Shown piece after piece: positions 46,090-55,486 of a stretch of 64,000 bases of DNA. The DNA comes from Shimia sp. SK013. GTDB lineage: Bacteria > Pseudomonadota > Alphaproteobacteria > Rhodobacterales > Rhodobacteraceae. The position numbers and the translations under genes are program-made. The notes below the pieces were generated by a model. It was not told the DNA's origin and searched no databases. It worked only from the letters and a program-made list of their open reading frames with translations. Where the stretch lies: assembly GCF_001292625.1 (NCBI RefSeq), contig NZ_LAJH01000011.1, positions 1-64,000 on the forward strand, in the 5' to 3' direction. The first letter of the stretch is position 1. Each line of letters opens with the position of its first letter.

Positions 46090-47427
46090 ATGAAACTGAC
46101 CAGAGTCATCGCGGTCAATGTGATCGTGGCATCTTTGGGCTTAGGCGTGGTTCACGCACAGTCCTTTTCGCCAATGGATTCTCCGGCTGAATTTCCGCCG
46201 GGGAGCTATAAAGGCAAGCAATACGTTGACAGCCGGGGATGCGTATACATCCGCGCAGGGATCGACGGAAGTGTGACTTGGGTTCCGCGTGTGTCACGGG
46301 ACCGAAAGGTCATTTGTGGTTTCAAACCGACGTTTGATAAGCCGATGGCAGGCACGGCCGCGCCGGCAAAGGTCGACGCCAACGTGGTGCAGATTCAACC
46401 TGCGGCTCCGCCGACGGAAAGCAAGTCGATTTTTGGCTCAAACAGCGGTGCACCGAAATCCAAGACCGTTGCAGCTCCAGCCCCCAAAGTGAAAACGGTG
46501 TCGCCCGCGCAACCGGCAGCCGTTGCGACAAAGCCTGCTCCGAAACCGATCAGGCGTACCAGCAAGAAGAATCCTTTGTTCACTACGCCAGTGGCCGTGC
46601 CGCCGTCGGCAAAACCATCGGCCACCAACGTTGCGCCAGTGCCCAAGACGGTCAACCGCCGTCCGGTAAATCAGGCACCGCGCGCCGCAGGAACAGCGTC
46701 TGATTGTCGAGGTGGGGCAGCGACTCACAAAGGCATGAAAATTCGCTGCGGGCCACAGACCGAATTGCCCTATACGCCAGGCACTGGCGGGCCGACATCG
46801 CAGCCGCCCAAGATGCGTTTTGATCAGCATAACTCTTCAATGCGGCGTCCTGCACCTGGAACGGTTGTGCGCGAGGGCGAGGTCGCTCGAAACGTACGAG
46901 TGGTTCCAAAACATGTGTACGAAGCCAACTTGGTGAATAACGTGGCCACCTCCGTACCAGATGGATATCGTTTGGCCTTTGATGACGGTCGGTTGAACCC
47001 CCGACGCGCGGAAATGACGTTTGAGGGTAAAGCGTTGAGTGATCGGATCTGGGAACGTAGAGTGCCGCGCAGATTGTTGCAACGCGAGGTCGCCGAGGGC
47101 CCCGTTGTGACGCGCAGCAGCACGCAAGAGAGACCGTTGACGGTTGGGCCTGTGGTGTCCTCCAAATCCGGTACCCCGGAAAAAGCGCTGCGGCTCGCCG
47201 GAACACCTTATGTGCAAGTGGCCACTTTTAAAGATGCGCGGGCGGCGCAAGCCGCGGCTCGAGAGATCCGCAAAATGGGGTTGCCGGTCCGTATCGGTAA
47301 GTTCGAGCGCGCGGGTGCAGTACACCGTATGGTGTTGGCGGGCCCGTTTGGCGAGCAATCAGCGGCCGAGGCCGCGCTTGCAAAAGCGCACGGCAATGGT
47401 TTCGTAAATGCGTTCTTGCGACGCTAA
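46090..47427 (+). CDS. Secreted SPOR-domain protein
   Basis: The 445-residue protein has a Sec signal peptide (MKLTRVIAVNVIVASLGLGVVHA). A small conserved domain follows with YVDSRGCVYIRAGIDGSVTWVPRVSRDRK (about residues 40-80). A long Ala/Pro/Lys-rich linker, a second segment with SDCRGGAATHKGMKIRCGPQ, and a C-terminal SPOR domain (about 372-445: YVQVATFKDARAAQ...VHRMVLAGPFGEQSAAEAAL) complete it. SPOR domains bind denuded peptidoglycan, so it is probably periplasmic and tied to cell division or wall remodelling. It is not in an operon. Confidence 0.88.
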   Translation: MKLTRVIAVNVIVASLGLGVVHAQSFSPMDSPAEFPPGSYKGKQYVDSRGCVYIRAGIDGSVTWVPRVSRDRKVICGFKPTFDKPMAGTAAPAKVDANVVQIQPAAPPTESKSIFGSNSGAPKSKTVAAPAPKVKTVSPAQPAAVATKPAPKPIRRTSKKNPLFTTPVAVPPSAKPSATNVAPVPKTVNRRPVNQAPRAAGTASDCRGGAATHKGMKIRCGPQTELPYTPGTGGPTSQPPKMRFDQHNSSMRRPAPGTVVREGEVARNVRVVPKHVYEANLVNNVATSVPDGYRLAFDDGRLNPRRAEMTFEGKALSDRIWERRVPRRLLQREVAEGPVVTRSSTQERPLTVGPVVSSKSGTPEKALRLAGTPYVQVATFKDARAAQAAAREIRKMGLPVRIGKFERAGAVHRMVLAGPFGEQSAAEAALAKAHGNGFVNAFLRR

Positions 47428-47474
47428 AACTTGTTGATTTGACGTGGTAATCCGGTGACGCGCTTGGACACGCT

Positions 47475-48482
47475 TTAGGCGTCACAAATGCCTTGCAGAG
47501 CCACCCACTCGCCGTCAGTCAACACAGGCTCTGGCGTCACTGTGAATGGGTCCGCCTCGATCAGTTCCAAAGTGTCCTCTCCTGAAGGGTCCAACGCAAA
47601 AGCATAGGGGCTAATTCGAACCTTTTGGGTTTTAAAGGCTTCGATCATGGCCTCATTGCTAGGCCGATCAGGTTGCGCCAAAATTACGTTTTCCATATGG
47701 CTGCGCAATAGATCCTCAGGCAACGTTCCTGTGGTCAGAAGCCGCAAGCTGGCGCGTATCCCACTGTTTTCCAACAACTGCCGCAGGGGGTCGCCAGTGG
47801 CAAGAAGGGCTGCGATGACAAATCCGGCCACGACGTCAGGTTCTTCGAAGTCTTCAACCGTCGCGCGGTTCAAAAGCACAGTGCCCCCGGGAAGCACGGC
47901 CGCTTCGCGCACACCTGAAGTCACGACCATAACTTTTTTGACGCCGATGCGTTGTTCCAATTTTCGCAGGGCTGCCTGACCGAGGGGGTCATCGCATGCC
48001 TGACCCGTGACACGAGTGGTGTGCTTTAGCAATGAAGCGCCAATGTCTTGACGAATTGCGCTGGGCGCCACTCGCAGCGCATGTTCAAGCAGAGCGCCAG
48101 GCAGCCAGAAGACGGCGAGCGCTGCGAATGCTGCGAGGCTGACCCCAAAAATACCAAAGCGCAGGCGCCCGGGGCGTGGTCGGCGGCGAGCGACGGCGGA
48201 GCAGAGTTCCTCGATGGCCTCAATCATATCAGCTTCGTCTTCGCCAACTTCGAGCGTTTCGTCATCGTCGCCGTCAGGGTGAAAGAGCGCAGGCCGCTCA
48301 CCGGGGTTCGCGCGACGCACAGCTGGGATAGACCAGTGGGTCAGTGCTCTATCCTGAAGATCGGAAATTACAAGCGTGGCATCGCCGATGGACACAATCA
48401 CATCTCGGCGTTGCGCGTCTTTGGAAGCGCGCCAGATCGCGGTGGCCTCAAGTCGGTCATACTTGTGGAGTGCTGTGCTCAT
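47475..48482 (-). CDS. Membrane-anchored M48-like protein lacking the zinc motif
   Basis: The 335-residue protein has one membrane helix (about residues 108-130) after a soluble N-terminal region with an acidic patch. Behind the helix, EAAVLPGGTVLLNRATVEDFEEPDVVAGFVIAALLATGDP lines up with the M48-peptidase core (LPGG, then the helix normally bearing HExxH). Here that helix reads VIAALLAT, so the zinc motif is absent and peptidase activity is not expected. It is probably a pseudo-protease of unknown role, conserved in layout. The family is not named with confidence. Confidence 0.75.
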   Translation of the reverse strand: MSTALHKYDRLEATAIWRASKDAQRRDVIVSIGDATLVISDLQDRALTHWSIPAVRRANPGERPALFHPDGDDDETLEVGEDEADMIEAIEELCSAVARRRPRPGRLRFGIFGVSLAAFAALAVFWLPGALLEHALRVAPSAIRQDIGASLLKHTTRVTGQACDDPLGQAALRKLEQRIGVKKVMVVTSGVREAAVLPGGTVLLNRATVEDFEEPDVVAGFVIAALLATGDPLRQLLENSGIRASLRLLTTGTLPEDLLRSHMENVILAQPDRPSNEAMIEAFKTQKVRISPYAFALDPSGEDTLELIEADPFTVTPEPVLTDGEWVALQGICDA

Positions 48483-48588
48483 GAAAGGCCTGCTCTGCCC
48501 TTATTGGTGTCCTTTGGCTTATCACAGGCGGATTGAAGCCGGCAATGGTGCTTAAAGCTTGGGCAGGTGCACAGATCCCCCGGCGATT

Positions 48589-50220
48589 TCATTTTAATTG
48601 CCGAGCGAGGATCCTGAGCTCAAATTTCTGTATCTTGCCAGTGGAGGTCTTGGGCAATTCCTGAAAGATAATGTGTTTCGGGGTTTTGAAGCCGGCCAAC
48701 TGAACGCGCGCAAAGGAGATGATCTCGGCCTCGGTCGCGCTGCTGTCTTCGAGCAATTCAAGGAAGGCGCAGGGCACTTCACCCCATTTTTCGTCTGGCT
48801 TCGCAACTACGGCTGCGAGTGAGACGGCTGGATGGTGCATTAGAACGCCTTCGACTTCGACAGAAGAGATATTTTCGCCGCCCGAGATGATGATGTCCTT
48901 GGCGCGGTCTGTGATTTGCACATATGTGTCATCGTGCTGAACTGCGATGTCTCCGGAATGGAAATAACCGCCTTCAAAGGCTTTTTCGGTCGCGTCGACA
49001 TTTTTGAAATAGCCTTTCATCACGCCATTGCCGCGGATCATAATTTCGCCGGGTGTCTCTCCGTCCATTTCGGTTTGCGTCATGGTCTCGTCCATCACTG
49101 TGACATCTTCGATAAACGGCATGGCGATACCTTGTCGCGCTTTTATGGCTGCGCGATCTTTGGGGGCCAATCCTCCCCAGCGCTCGTCATCCCAAAGACA
49201 TTCAGTGGCGGGGCCGTAGACTTCGGTCAGGCCGTAAACCTGCGTTACGTTGAATCCCATTGGTTCGATTTTCTCGAGCGTCGCAGCAGCAGGAGGGGCA
49301 CCTGCGGTAAAGACCTCGACAGTATGATCAAAGGCGCGACGCTCGGGGGGCAGTGCATTAACCAGAGTGTTGAGAACAATCGGGGCGCCGCCAAAATGGG
49401 TCACACCTTCGTCGGCGATTGCGTCAAAAATGTTTTTTGCGGTGATGTCACGGCAACAAACTAGGGTGCCGCCGACCATTGGCATCATCCACGTATGACA
49501 CCATCCGTTGCAGTGAAACAGTGGCACAATTGTCAGGTAAATTGGATGCAGCACCATGCGCCAACTGAGAACTTGTCCCATGGCGTTCAGATAGGCACCG
49601 CGGTGATGATAGACCACACCTTTGGGATGGCCAGTTGTGCCGGAGGTGTAGTTAAGGGCGATGCTTTCCCATTCGTCCTCGGGCATATGCCAGCTGAACG
49701 ACGCGTCAGCACCCGCAAGCACATTTTCGTATTCTGGATGTCGACCACTTGCAGGGGCACCGTGGTCTGGTGCAGCGACTTCGACAATCTTGGGAGGGGA
49801 TTTGCGCATTTCGACACAAGCGGCTTCGGCCAAGTGAAGAAATTCGCTGTCAACCAGCACAACCTTGGCTTCGCCGTGATCAAAAATGTAGGCGACAGTG
49901 GTCACATCCAAACGGGTGTTGATAGCATTGAGGACGGCCCCGCAGGCCGGAACGCCGAAATGAGCCTCGGCTGCGGCCGGAATGTTGGGCAGGATTGTCG
50001 CAACCACATCACCTGACTGCACACCCATCTGGTCCAAAGCCGAAGCAAGTTGCGTGCACCGTGCATGGTACTCGGTGTAGGTTTTGCGATGGGTACCGTG
50101 CACGACGGCCAATCTGTTGGGGAAAATACTGGCCGCGCGGGTGAGGCCGGACAGCGGCGTCAGTGGCACATAGTTTGCGGCCCGTTTTCCAAGGCCTGTT
50201 TCATCAGACATCCAGCCCAT
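48589..50220 (-). CDS. Acyl-CoA synthetase (AMP-forming, medium/long chain type)
   Basis: The 543-residue ANL enzyme has P-loop LNYTSGTTGHPKGVVYHHRG, the motif YGLTEVYGPATECLW, YFHSGDIAVQHDDTYVQITDRAKDIIISGGENISSVEVE and the catalytic Lys in PKTSTGKIQKFELR. It activates fatty or carboxylic acids to CoA thioesters. GGAGG precedes ATG 50220. It is monocistronic but lies close to the beta-oxidation operon and so likely feeds it. The chain length cannot be read from sequence. Confidence 0.93.
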   Translation of the reverse strand: MGWMSDETGLGKRAANYVPLTPLSGLTRAASIFPNRLAVVHGTHRKTYTEYHARCTQLASALDQMGVQSGDVVATILPNIPAAAEAHFGVPACGAVLNAINTRLDVTTVAYIFDHGEAKVVLVDSEFLHLAEAACVEMRKSPPKIVEVAAPDHGAPASGRHPEYENVLAGADASFSWHMPEDEWESIALNYTSGTTGHPKGVVYHHRGAYLNAMGQVLSWRMVLHPIYLTIVPLFHCNGWCHTWMMPMVGGTLVCCRDITAKNIFDAIADEGVTHFGGAPIVLNTLVNALPPERRAFDHTVEVFTAGAPPAAATLEKIEPMGFNVTQVYGLTEVYGPATECLWDDERWGGLAPKDRAAIKARQGIAMPFIEDVTVMDETMTQTEMDGETPGEIMIRGNGVMKGYFKNVDATEKAFEGGYFHSGDIAVQHDDTYVQITDRAKDIIISGGENISSVEVEGVLMHHPAVSLAAVVAKPDEKWGEVPCAFLELLEDSSATEAEIISFARVQLAGFKTPKHIIFQELPKTSTGKIQKFELRILARQLK

Positions 50221-50578
50221 TATTGCCTCCTCCCTTTTTGACTATTGTCGTGCGATTGTGCCGATAGAATGCCGTCTTGGAAAGTTGGTAATTCTACGCA
50301 GGTTCCTTTGGGGAATCGGTATGGTGTGGGCCAATTATTGTGGCGATCGGGTCGTGGAATGATGTCAGAATTATACCGCGCGCTGCCATTCCAAGGGCGC
50401 AAATAAGGTGATTAAGGGATGAGTTGGTCGCAAATCATGGTTAATCCGGGTTAACCATGGCGAGTGTTTCCAGAGCGTGAACAGTGCCATATTTTTTCCC
50501 GATTTACGGCCAAATCGTTCCCAAAATCTTAGCAGTATGGCCTCTAAGGCATGACAAACATGCGCCCGGGGAAGACAA
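50221..50578. other. Divergent promoter region without a gene
   Basis: About 360 bp separate the acyl-CoA synthetase gene and the Hint-like gene, which are divergent. No coding sequence or clear operator palindrome was found. Confidence 0.4.
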
Positions 50579-51217
50579 ATGGATACGAGTGAAAATTGGT
50601 GGAAGGACACGGCACCGCGCAGATCTGCGATTTCGCCGGTCTATTCTGGACCGGGCTTTGGTCTGTTTGCAGACACGCCGATCGCCACGCCAGACGGCTG
50701 GATCGCCGCAGGCGAGTTGGAGCGCGGTGACGAGGTATTGACGTTTGATGCAGGGTTTCAACCGTTGAGTGCCGTGGTGCGCGAAGATCGTATTCGGTCG
50801 GGTACGCGTTGGCCTGAAAACCTACGTCCCGTGCGGGTGCCGGCGGGAGCATTGGAAAACCGGGAAGACGTAATGATGCTACCACATCAGGGTATATTGC
50901 TGGAAATCGAAGATGTAGCCGACCCGTTTGGCGACCCTTATGCGGTGATCCCAGCTGCAGCACTGGAGATTCTTCCCGGCGTAGAACGGGTGTCGCCATT
51001 GTCGATGCAAGATATTGTTCTTCCGGTATTCTCTGAAGATCATATGGTTTTTGCTGCAGGCGGCATGCTGACCTTTTGCCAATCCCATTGGGGGACCCGC
51101 GCTGGTTTGATGCCCCGGTTCGGAATGGCGTCTAATTACAACATGCTACCGGTCAATGCTGGCAAGCTGTTGGTCGAAGAGCTTCTGACTGAATTCGAGG
51201 GTGAGGCAATCGCCTGA
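50579..51217 (+). CDS. Hint-domain (Hedgehog/intein) protein, apparently degenerate
   Basis: The 212-residue protein resembles the Hint_2 family. The FADTPIATPDGWIAAGELERGDEVLTFDAGFQPL segment (about 31-65) matches the block A region, and LPHQGILLE and FSEDHMVFAAGGML match block B and later blocks. In active Hint domains a Cys stands just before the first conserved Phe/Thr stretch; here the position reads GLF, with no Cys. Autocatalytic cleavage is therefore unlikely. Roseobacters have many Hint_2 proteins of unknown role. GGGAAG precedes the ATG, and a strong terminator follows. Confidence 0.75.
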   Translation: MDTSENWWKDTAPRRSAISPVYSGPGFGLFADTPIATPDGWIAAGELERGDEVLTFDAGFQPLSAVVREDRIRSGTRWPENLRPVRVPAGALENREDVMMLPHQGILLEIEDVADPFGDPYAVIPAAALEILPGVERVSPLSMQDIVLPVFSEDHMVFAAGGMLTFCQSHWGTRAGLMPRFGMASNYNMLPVNAGKLLVEELLTEFEGEAIA

Positions 51218-51245
51218 GACACATTCCTAGGTCAGAGGAAAACGC

Positions 51246-51276
51246 CCGCCGGGGGGATCGGCGGTCGTTTCTTTTT
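51246..51276 (+). terminator. Intrinsic terminator after the Hint-like gene
   Basis: CCGCCG (51246-51251) and CGGCGG (51259-51264) pair around a seven-base loop and are followed by TCGTTTCTTTTT. This is a typical Rho-independent terminator on the plus strand. Confidence 0.8.
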
Positions 51277-51385
51277 CTGCTATTAGATTGTTGGGTTTTT
51301 ATAAACCGACCAATTTTTTCTGAAATTTGAATTGGTGTGCCGATGTATTCCACATCGTGGGGCGTGCCGTTGGGAGGGCTTTGCA

Positions 51386-51634
51386 GTGTTTTCGGTCGAA
51401 ATTCGTAACCCTGAGGAAGTGAGTGAAGAGGGACAGACTGTCCACCTATTTCTCGGGACGGAGGATCTCCAGATGCTGATCGCCAGTCTCGAAGCAATGA
51501 GAGGCGATCTTCCTAGAAGCAATCCGCTCACTTTGTTTTCGGAAGAGTGGGGTAATGGGGCAATGTCGACTGAAAAGGTGATCGAGGATGCGCAAATAGC
51601 GCTCTGCCTCAAGATTACCAAGCTTGAGCGCTAA
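51386..51634 (+). CDS. Small uncharacterised protein
   Basis: The 82-residue product starts at GTG 51386, with GGGAGGG at normal spacing. It contains EEVSEEGQTVHLFLGTEDLQMLIASLEAMRG, followed by a short helix and KVIEDAQIALCLKITKLER. It has no membrane segment, signal or known motif. The pattern looks like a compact alpha/beta protein. The good ribosome-binding site supports it being real; no function can be assigned. Confidence 0.6.
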   Translation: MFSVEIRNPEEVSEEGQTVHLFLGTEDLQMLIASLEAMRGDLPRSNPLTLFSEEWGNGAMSTEKVIEDAQIALCLKITKLER

Positions 51635-51716
51635 GAGAATTCTTCTAAGCGATTGCGGCGGGAAGTAATTTGGAAATGTAGATGAGGCTACGGACTTTGG
51701 AGCCTAGAAAGGAAGA

Positions 51717-51734
51717 CGGGGGCCGAAGCCCCCG
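51717..51734 (-). terminator. Terminator of the beta-oxidation operon
   Basis: CGGGGGC (51717-51723) and GCCCCCG (51728-51734) form a seven-pair, GC-only stem with a TTCG tetraloop on the minus strand. It is followed by a pyrimidine-rich TCTTCCTTTCT, ten bases beyond the fadB stop codon. Confidence 0.85.
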
Positions 51735-51743
51735 CCATTTGTC

Positions 51744-53942
51744 TTATGCGGCTTTTTCTGCCTGAGGGCCGAAGCGGCCGTAGAAGGACTGACCTTTTTC
51801 GGCCATCTCGCGCAGCAGAGGTGGGCAAGTGAAGCGGTCGCCGAATTTGGCGGTCAGCTCGTCGCAACGCTCGGCGGCCCAAGGGGCGCCGACGATATCG
51901 AGCCAGCTGAACGGGCCACCGGACCATGGCATGAAGCCCCAGCCCAGAATGGCGCCCACGTCGCCTTCGCGGATGTCTTCCAGAACACCAGCTTCCAGCG
52001 CGCGCACTGCTTCAAGAACCTGCGAGAAGATCAAGCGGTGTTGGACTTCGATTAGCTCAGGCTGGTCTTCCAGTTTCGTGAACTTTTGGTTGAAGCCTTC
52101 CCAGTAGCCCAGACGCTTGCCTTTTTCGTCGTAGTCGAAGAAGCCGGCTTTGGCTTTTCGGCCCAAGCGGCCTTCGTCGACCATCCAGAAGGTCACATCG
52201 TCGGCGATGGACTTCGGATAGGCGTCGCCCATCGCAGCCATGGTTGCTTTAGCGATTTTCGCGCCAAGATCCATGGAGGTTTCGTCCACCAGTTGGATTG
52301 GACCCACTGGGAAGCCAAGTAGTTGAGCCGCGTGGTCCAGAAGCGGGAGACCCACACCTTCGCCTGCCATCATCACGCCTTCGTTTATGTAAGGAATGAT
52401 GCAGCGGTTGGCGTAGAAGAAGCGCTCATCGTTGACAACGATGGGCGTCTTGCGGATCTGACGGACGTAATCAAGCGCTTTGGCAACCGCACGCGGACCG
52501 GTGTCTTGGCCTTTGATGATCTCGACCAACGCCATTTTCTCGACAGGTGAGAAGAAGTGGATGCCGATGAACTGATCTTTGCGCACGGAAGCTTCGGCCA
52601 GACCGGTGATCGGCAGGGTCGACGTGTTGGACGCAAAGATGGCATCCTCGGGGATGATTGCCTCGACCTTTTTGGTCATTTCGGCTTTCACGCCCACATC
52701 CTCAAAGACGGCTTCGATGATCAGGTCGACGTCTGAAAGCGTGTTAAGGTCTGTGGTCGCAGTGATGCGGCCTAGCATGGCCTCTTTCTTCTCGGCAGTG
52801 ACTTTGCCACGCTTCATGCCTTTGTCCAGGTGGGCCTCGGTGTAGGCTTTGCCGCGATCGGCCGCTTCTTGATTGGTGTCGATCAACACAACGTCCATGC
52901 CAGCCTGAGCTGACACAAGCGCGATGCCTGCCCCCATCATGCCTGCGCCAAGAACGCCGACCTTTCTGACTGTCTGGTCTGGCACGTCAGGACGGTTGGC
53001 GCCTTTTTCCAGGGCTTCTTTGTTGATGAACAAAGACTGGATCATAGCCGAAGACGATGGGTTCATCAAAACGTTGGTGAACCAGCGGGCTTCGATTTTC
53101 AGCGCGGTGTCGAATGGTACCAAGGCGCCTTCGTAACAAGCCGACAGCAATGCCTTGGCCGCAGGGTAGACGCCCCATGTGTTGGCGTTGACCATGGCGG
53201 ATGCGCCAACGTAGGTCATGAAACCTTGTGGGTGATAAGGATCACCGCCGGGCATTTTGTAGCCTTTGGCATCCCATGGTTTCACGAGATCCGCATCAGA
53301 TGCGCAAAGCACCCATTCGGTCGCCGCGGCAACCGGATCGGCCACAACTTCGTCGATGATGCCAGCGGCTTTGGCTTTCTTGGGGTCAACCATTTTGCCT
53401 TGCAGCAGGTACTGCGACGCGGCCATGAAGCCCATTTTGCGCACAAAGCGTGTGGTGCCGCCCATGCCTGGGAAGATACCGACCATGATTTCTGGCAGGC
53501 CGATTTTGGCCTTGGGGTTGTCAGCCGCAAAGATGCGGTGTGTGGCCAAAGGCAGTTCCAGACCAATGCCAAGCGCAGTGCCGGGCAGGGCAGCTGCAAT
53601 TGGCTTGGCGCCTTTGTTGGTTTTTGGGTCCATGCCGGCGCGTTCGATTTTGCGCAGGAATGTGTGGCCCATCATGGTGAAGTCAAACAGCGCTTTGGCT
53701 GGCTCGTCACCTGCGTTTTCGCGGATCGTGCCAAGCGTGTTGAGGTCCATGCCGCCCGCAAAGGTGTCTTTGCCAGAGGTGATCACGGCGCCTTTGATGG
53801 ACTCGTTGCCCAGAACTTCGTCGATCAGCGCTTCCAGCTCACCGAAGGATTCTTGACGCAGGACGTTCATGGATTTGTCAGCCACGTCCCAAGTGATGAT
53901 GGCGACACCGTTGTCGCCGACGTTCATTGTGAAATCTGTCAT
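51744..53942 (-). CDS. fadB: Bifunctional enoyl-CoA hydratase/3-hydroxyacyl-CoA dehydrogenase
   Basis: The 732-residue trifunctional-type alpha subunit has an N-terminal crotonase domain (to about residue 290) with KGAVITSGKDTFAGGMDL and AALPGTALGIGLELPLATHRIFA. The dehydrogenase part contains VGVLGAGMMGAGIALVSAQAG (NAD site) and the catalytic IGIHFFSPVEKMALVEI. It performs two steps of beta-oxidation and pairs with the FadA thiolase encoded 24 bp upstream. It is the last gene of the operon, before a strong terminator. Confidence 0.96.
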   Translation of the reverse strand: MTDFTMNVGDNGVAIITWDVADKSMNVLRQESFGELEALIDEVLGNESIKGAVITSGKDTFAGGMDLNTLGTIRENAGDEPAKALFDFTMMGHTFLRKIERAGMDPKTNKGAKPIAAALPGTALGIGLELPLATHRIFAADNPKAKIGLPEIMVGIFPGMGGTTRFVRKMGFMAASQYLLQGKMVDPKKAKAAGIIDEVVADPVAAATEWVLCASDADLVKPWDAKGYKMPGGDPYHPQGFMTYVGASAMVNANTWGVYPAAKALLSACYEGALVPFDTALKIEARWFTNVLMNPSSSAMIQSLFINKEALEKGANRPDVPDQTVRKVGVLGAGMMGAGIALVSAQAGMDVVLIDTNQEAADRGKAYTEAHLDKGMKRGKVTAEKKEAMLGRITATTDLNTLSDVDLIIEAVFEDVGVKAEMTKKVEAIIPEDAIFASNTSTLPITGLAEASVRKDQFIGIHFFSPVEKMALVEIIKGQDTGPRAVAKALDYVRQIRKTPIVVNDERFFYANRCIIPYINEGVMMAGEGVGLPLLDHAAQLLGFPVGPIQLVDETSMDLGAKIAKATMAAMGDAYPKSIADDVTFWMVDEGRLGRKAKAGFFDYDEKGKRLGYWEGFNQKFTKLEDQPELIEVQHRLIFSQVLEAVRALEAGVLEDIREGDVGAILGWGFMPWSGGPFSWLDIVGAPWAAERCDELTAKFGDRFTCPPLLREMAEKGQSFYGRFGPQAEKAA

Positions 53943-53966
53943 GTCTTTTATCCTGTTGTCGGCGGA

Positions 53967-55178
53967 TTACACGCGTTCGATGATGGTGGCCGCGCCCATA
54001 CCGGAGGCAATACAAAGTGTGGCCAGACCCACTTCTTTGTCCTGACGCTCCAGCTCGTCGAGCAATGTGCCGATGATGATCGCGCCTGTGGCACCCAGAG
54101 GGTGACCCATGGCAATCGAGCCGCCGTTCACGTTGATCAGCTCGGGATCGACGCCAAAAGCTTGTTGGAAACGCAGCACCACGGATGCGAAAGCTTCGTT
54201 GACTTCAAAGAGGTCAATGTCGGAGATCGCCATGCCGGAATCCTGAAGGATTTTCTGGGTCGCGGGCACGGGGCCGGTCAGCATGATGGTTGGGTCCAGA
54301 CCGATTTTGGCAGTCTGACGGATCACGGCGCGTGGCTTGAGGCCGTATTCTTCGCCAAATTCCTTGTTGCCAACCAGAACACCAGCGGAACCGTCCACGA
54401 TGCCGGACGAGTTACCAGCGTGGTGGATGTGGTTGATCTTTTCGAGGTGTGGGTACTTCATCAGCGCCAGTTTGTCGAAACCGGGCATGACTTCGCCTTG
54501 TTCTTTAAACGCAGGCTTCAGGCCGCCGAGCGACTGCATGTCAGTGCCGGGGCGCATGTATTCGTCTTCGTCCAGAATGGTCAGACCGTTGACGTCTTTC
54601 ACAGCCACGATGGACTTGTTGAAGCGGTTGTCTTCCCACGCAGCAGCGGCGCGACGCTGGGATTCAACAGCCAGTTGGTCAGCCTGATCGCGAGTGAAGC
54701 CGTATTCGGTCGCGATGATATCGGCCGAGATGCCTTGGGGCACAAAATACATGTCCATTGCGATGGAGGGGTCAACCGCCATTGCAGCACCGTCGGAACC
54801 CATTGGAACGCGGCTCATGGCTTCGACGCCACCAGCGATATAGGCTTTGCCTGCGCCGCCTTTGACTTGGTTGGCGGCGATGTTCACAGCTTCCATGCCG
54901 GATGCACAGAAACGGTTGATCGCGAGACCGGGGATGCGTTCGTCAAGATCAGAGGCAAGAACAGCCGTCCGCGCGAGGCAACCGCCGTTCTCTTTCACTT
55001 GGGTCACGTTGCCCCAGATCACGTCTTCGACGGCGTGGCCTTCGAGGTTGTTGCGCTCTTTCAGCGCATTGAGAACTGTTGTGGACAGGCTCAGCGAGGA
55101 CACCTCGTGCAGGCTGCCGTCTTTGCGGCCCTTGCCTCGCGGCGTGCGCACGGCGTCATAAATATAGGCTTCGGTCAT
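53967..55178 (-). CDS. fadA: Acetyl-CoA C-acyltransferase (3-ketoacyl-CoA thiolase)
   Basis: The 403-residue thiolase has the acylated Cys91 in INRFCASGMEAVNIA, the GGSIAMGHPLGATGA His motif and the C-terminal catalytic Cys in LCIASGMGAATI. It cleaves 3-ketoacyl-CoA to acetyl-CoA and a shortened acyl-CoA. It is encoded just before fadB in a beta-oxidation operon. Confidence 0.96.
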   Translation of the reverse strand: MTEAYIYDAVRTPRGKGRKDGSLHEVSSLSLSTTVLNALKERNNLEGHAVEDVIWGNVTQVKENGGCLARTAVLASDLDERIPGLAINRFCASGMEAVNIAANQVKGGAGKAYIAGGVEAMSRVPMGSDGAAMAVDPSIAMDMYFVPQGISADIIATEYGFTRDQADQLAVESQRRAAAAWEDNRFNKSIVAVKDVNGLTILDEDEYMRPGTDMQSLGGLKPAFKEQGEVMPGFDKLALMKYPHLEKINHIHHAGNSSGIVDGSAGVLVGNKEFGEEYGLKPRAVIRQTAKIGLDPTIMLTGPVPATQKILQDSGMAISDIDLFEVNEAFASVVLRFQQAFGVDPELINVNGGSIAMGHPLGATGAIIIGTLLDELERQDKEVGLATLCIASGMGAATIIERV

Positions 55179-55188
55179 GGGAACTCCC

Positions 55189-55482
55189 TCATGAGCTTTG
55201 GATGAAACTTACCGCTTCGAAGCAATCGAAGCAGACGAAGGTGAAGAGAAGGCCGACGTCAGCAAACGCCAGATCATCTCCGATTGAGTCGAGCTGCGAG
55301 ACGAAGCTGGTCTCTTTCCCGCAACTCGGGCATGGCGGGGCGGTTGCACCTTCAGGAAGGTCGGGCGTTCCGCCGATTTTTGAGCGCTGCCCCACGCGAT
55401 CGTCGGCCCATTTGAACCCCATTGTCCGAGTGGCTTCTTCGGACTTTGGCGTCAGGTCGATTTTGAATTCGGGCAGCGTCAT
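55189..55482 (-). CDS. Small zinc-ribbon-like protein
   Basis: The 97-residue protein has two Cys pairs, CPSCG (near residue 51) and CFDC (near residue 84), that could bind one zinc. The C-terminal stretch DVGLLFTFVCFDCFEAVSF resembles the end of DUF1963-type proteins. It lies in the beta-oxidation operon between the GST and thiolase genes (4 and 10 bp), so it is very probably real. Its function is unknown. Confidence 0.75.
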   Translation of the reverse strand: MTLPEFKIDLTPKSEEATRTMGFKWADDRVGQRSKIGGTPDLPEGATAPPCPSCGKETSFVSQLDSIGDDLAFADVGLLFTFVCFDCFEAVSFIQSS

Positions 55483-55486
55483 GATT

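Noticed and set aside
53226-55205. 659-residue plus-strand open frame
   Set aside because: It is antisense to fadA and fadB, both of which are certain; it is a GC-driven shadow without recognisable domains.
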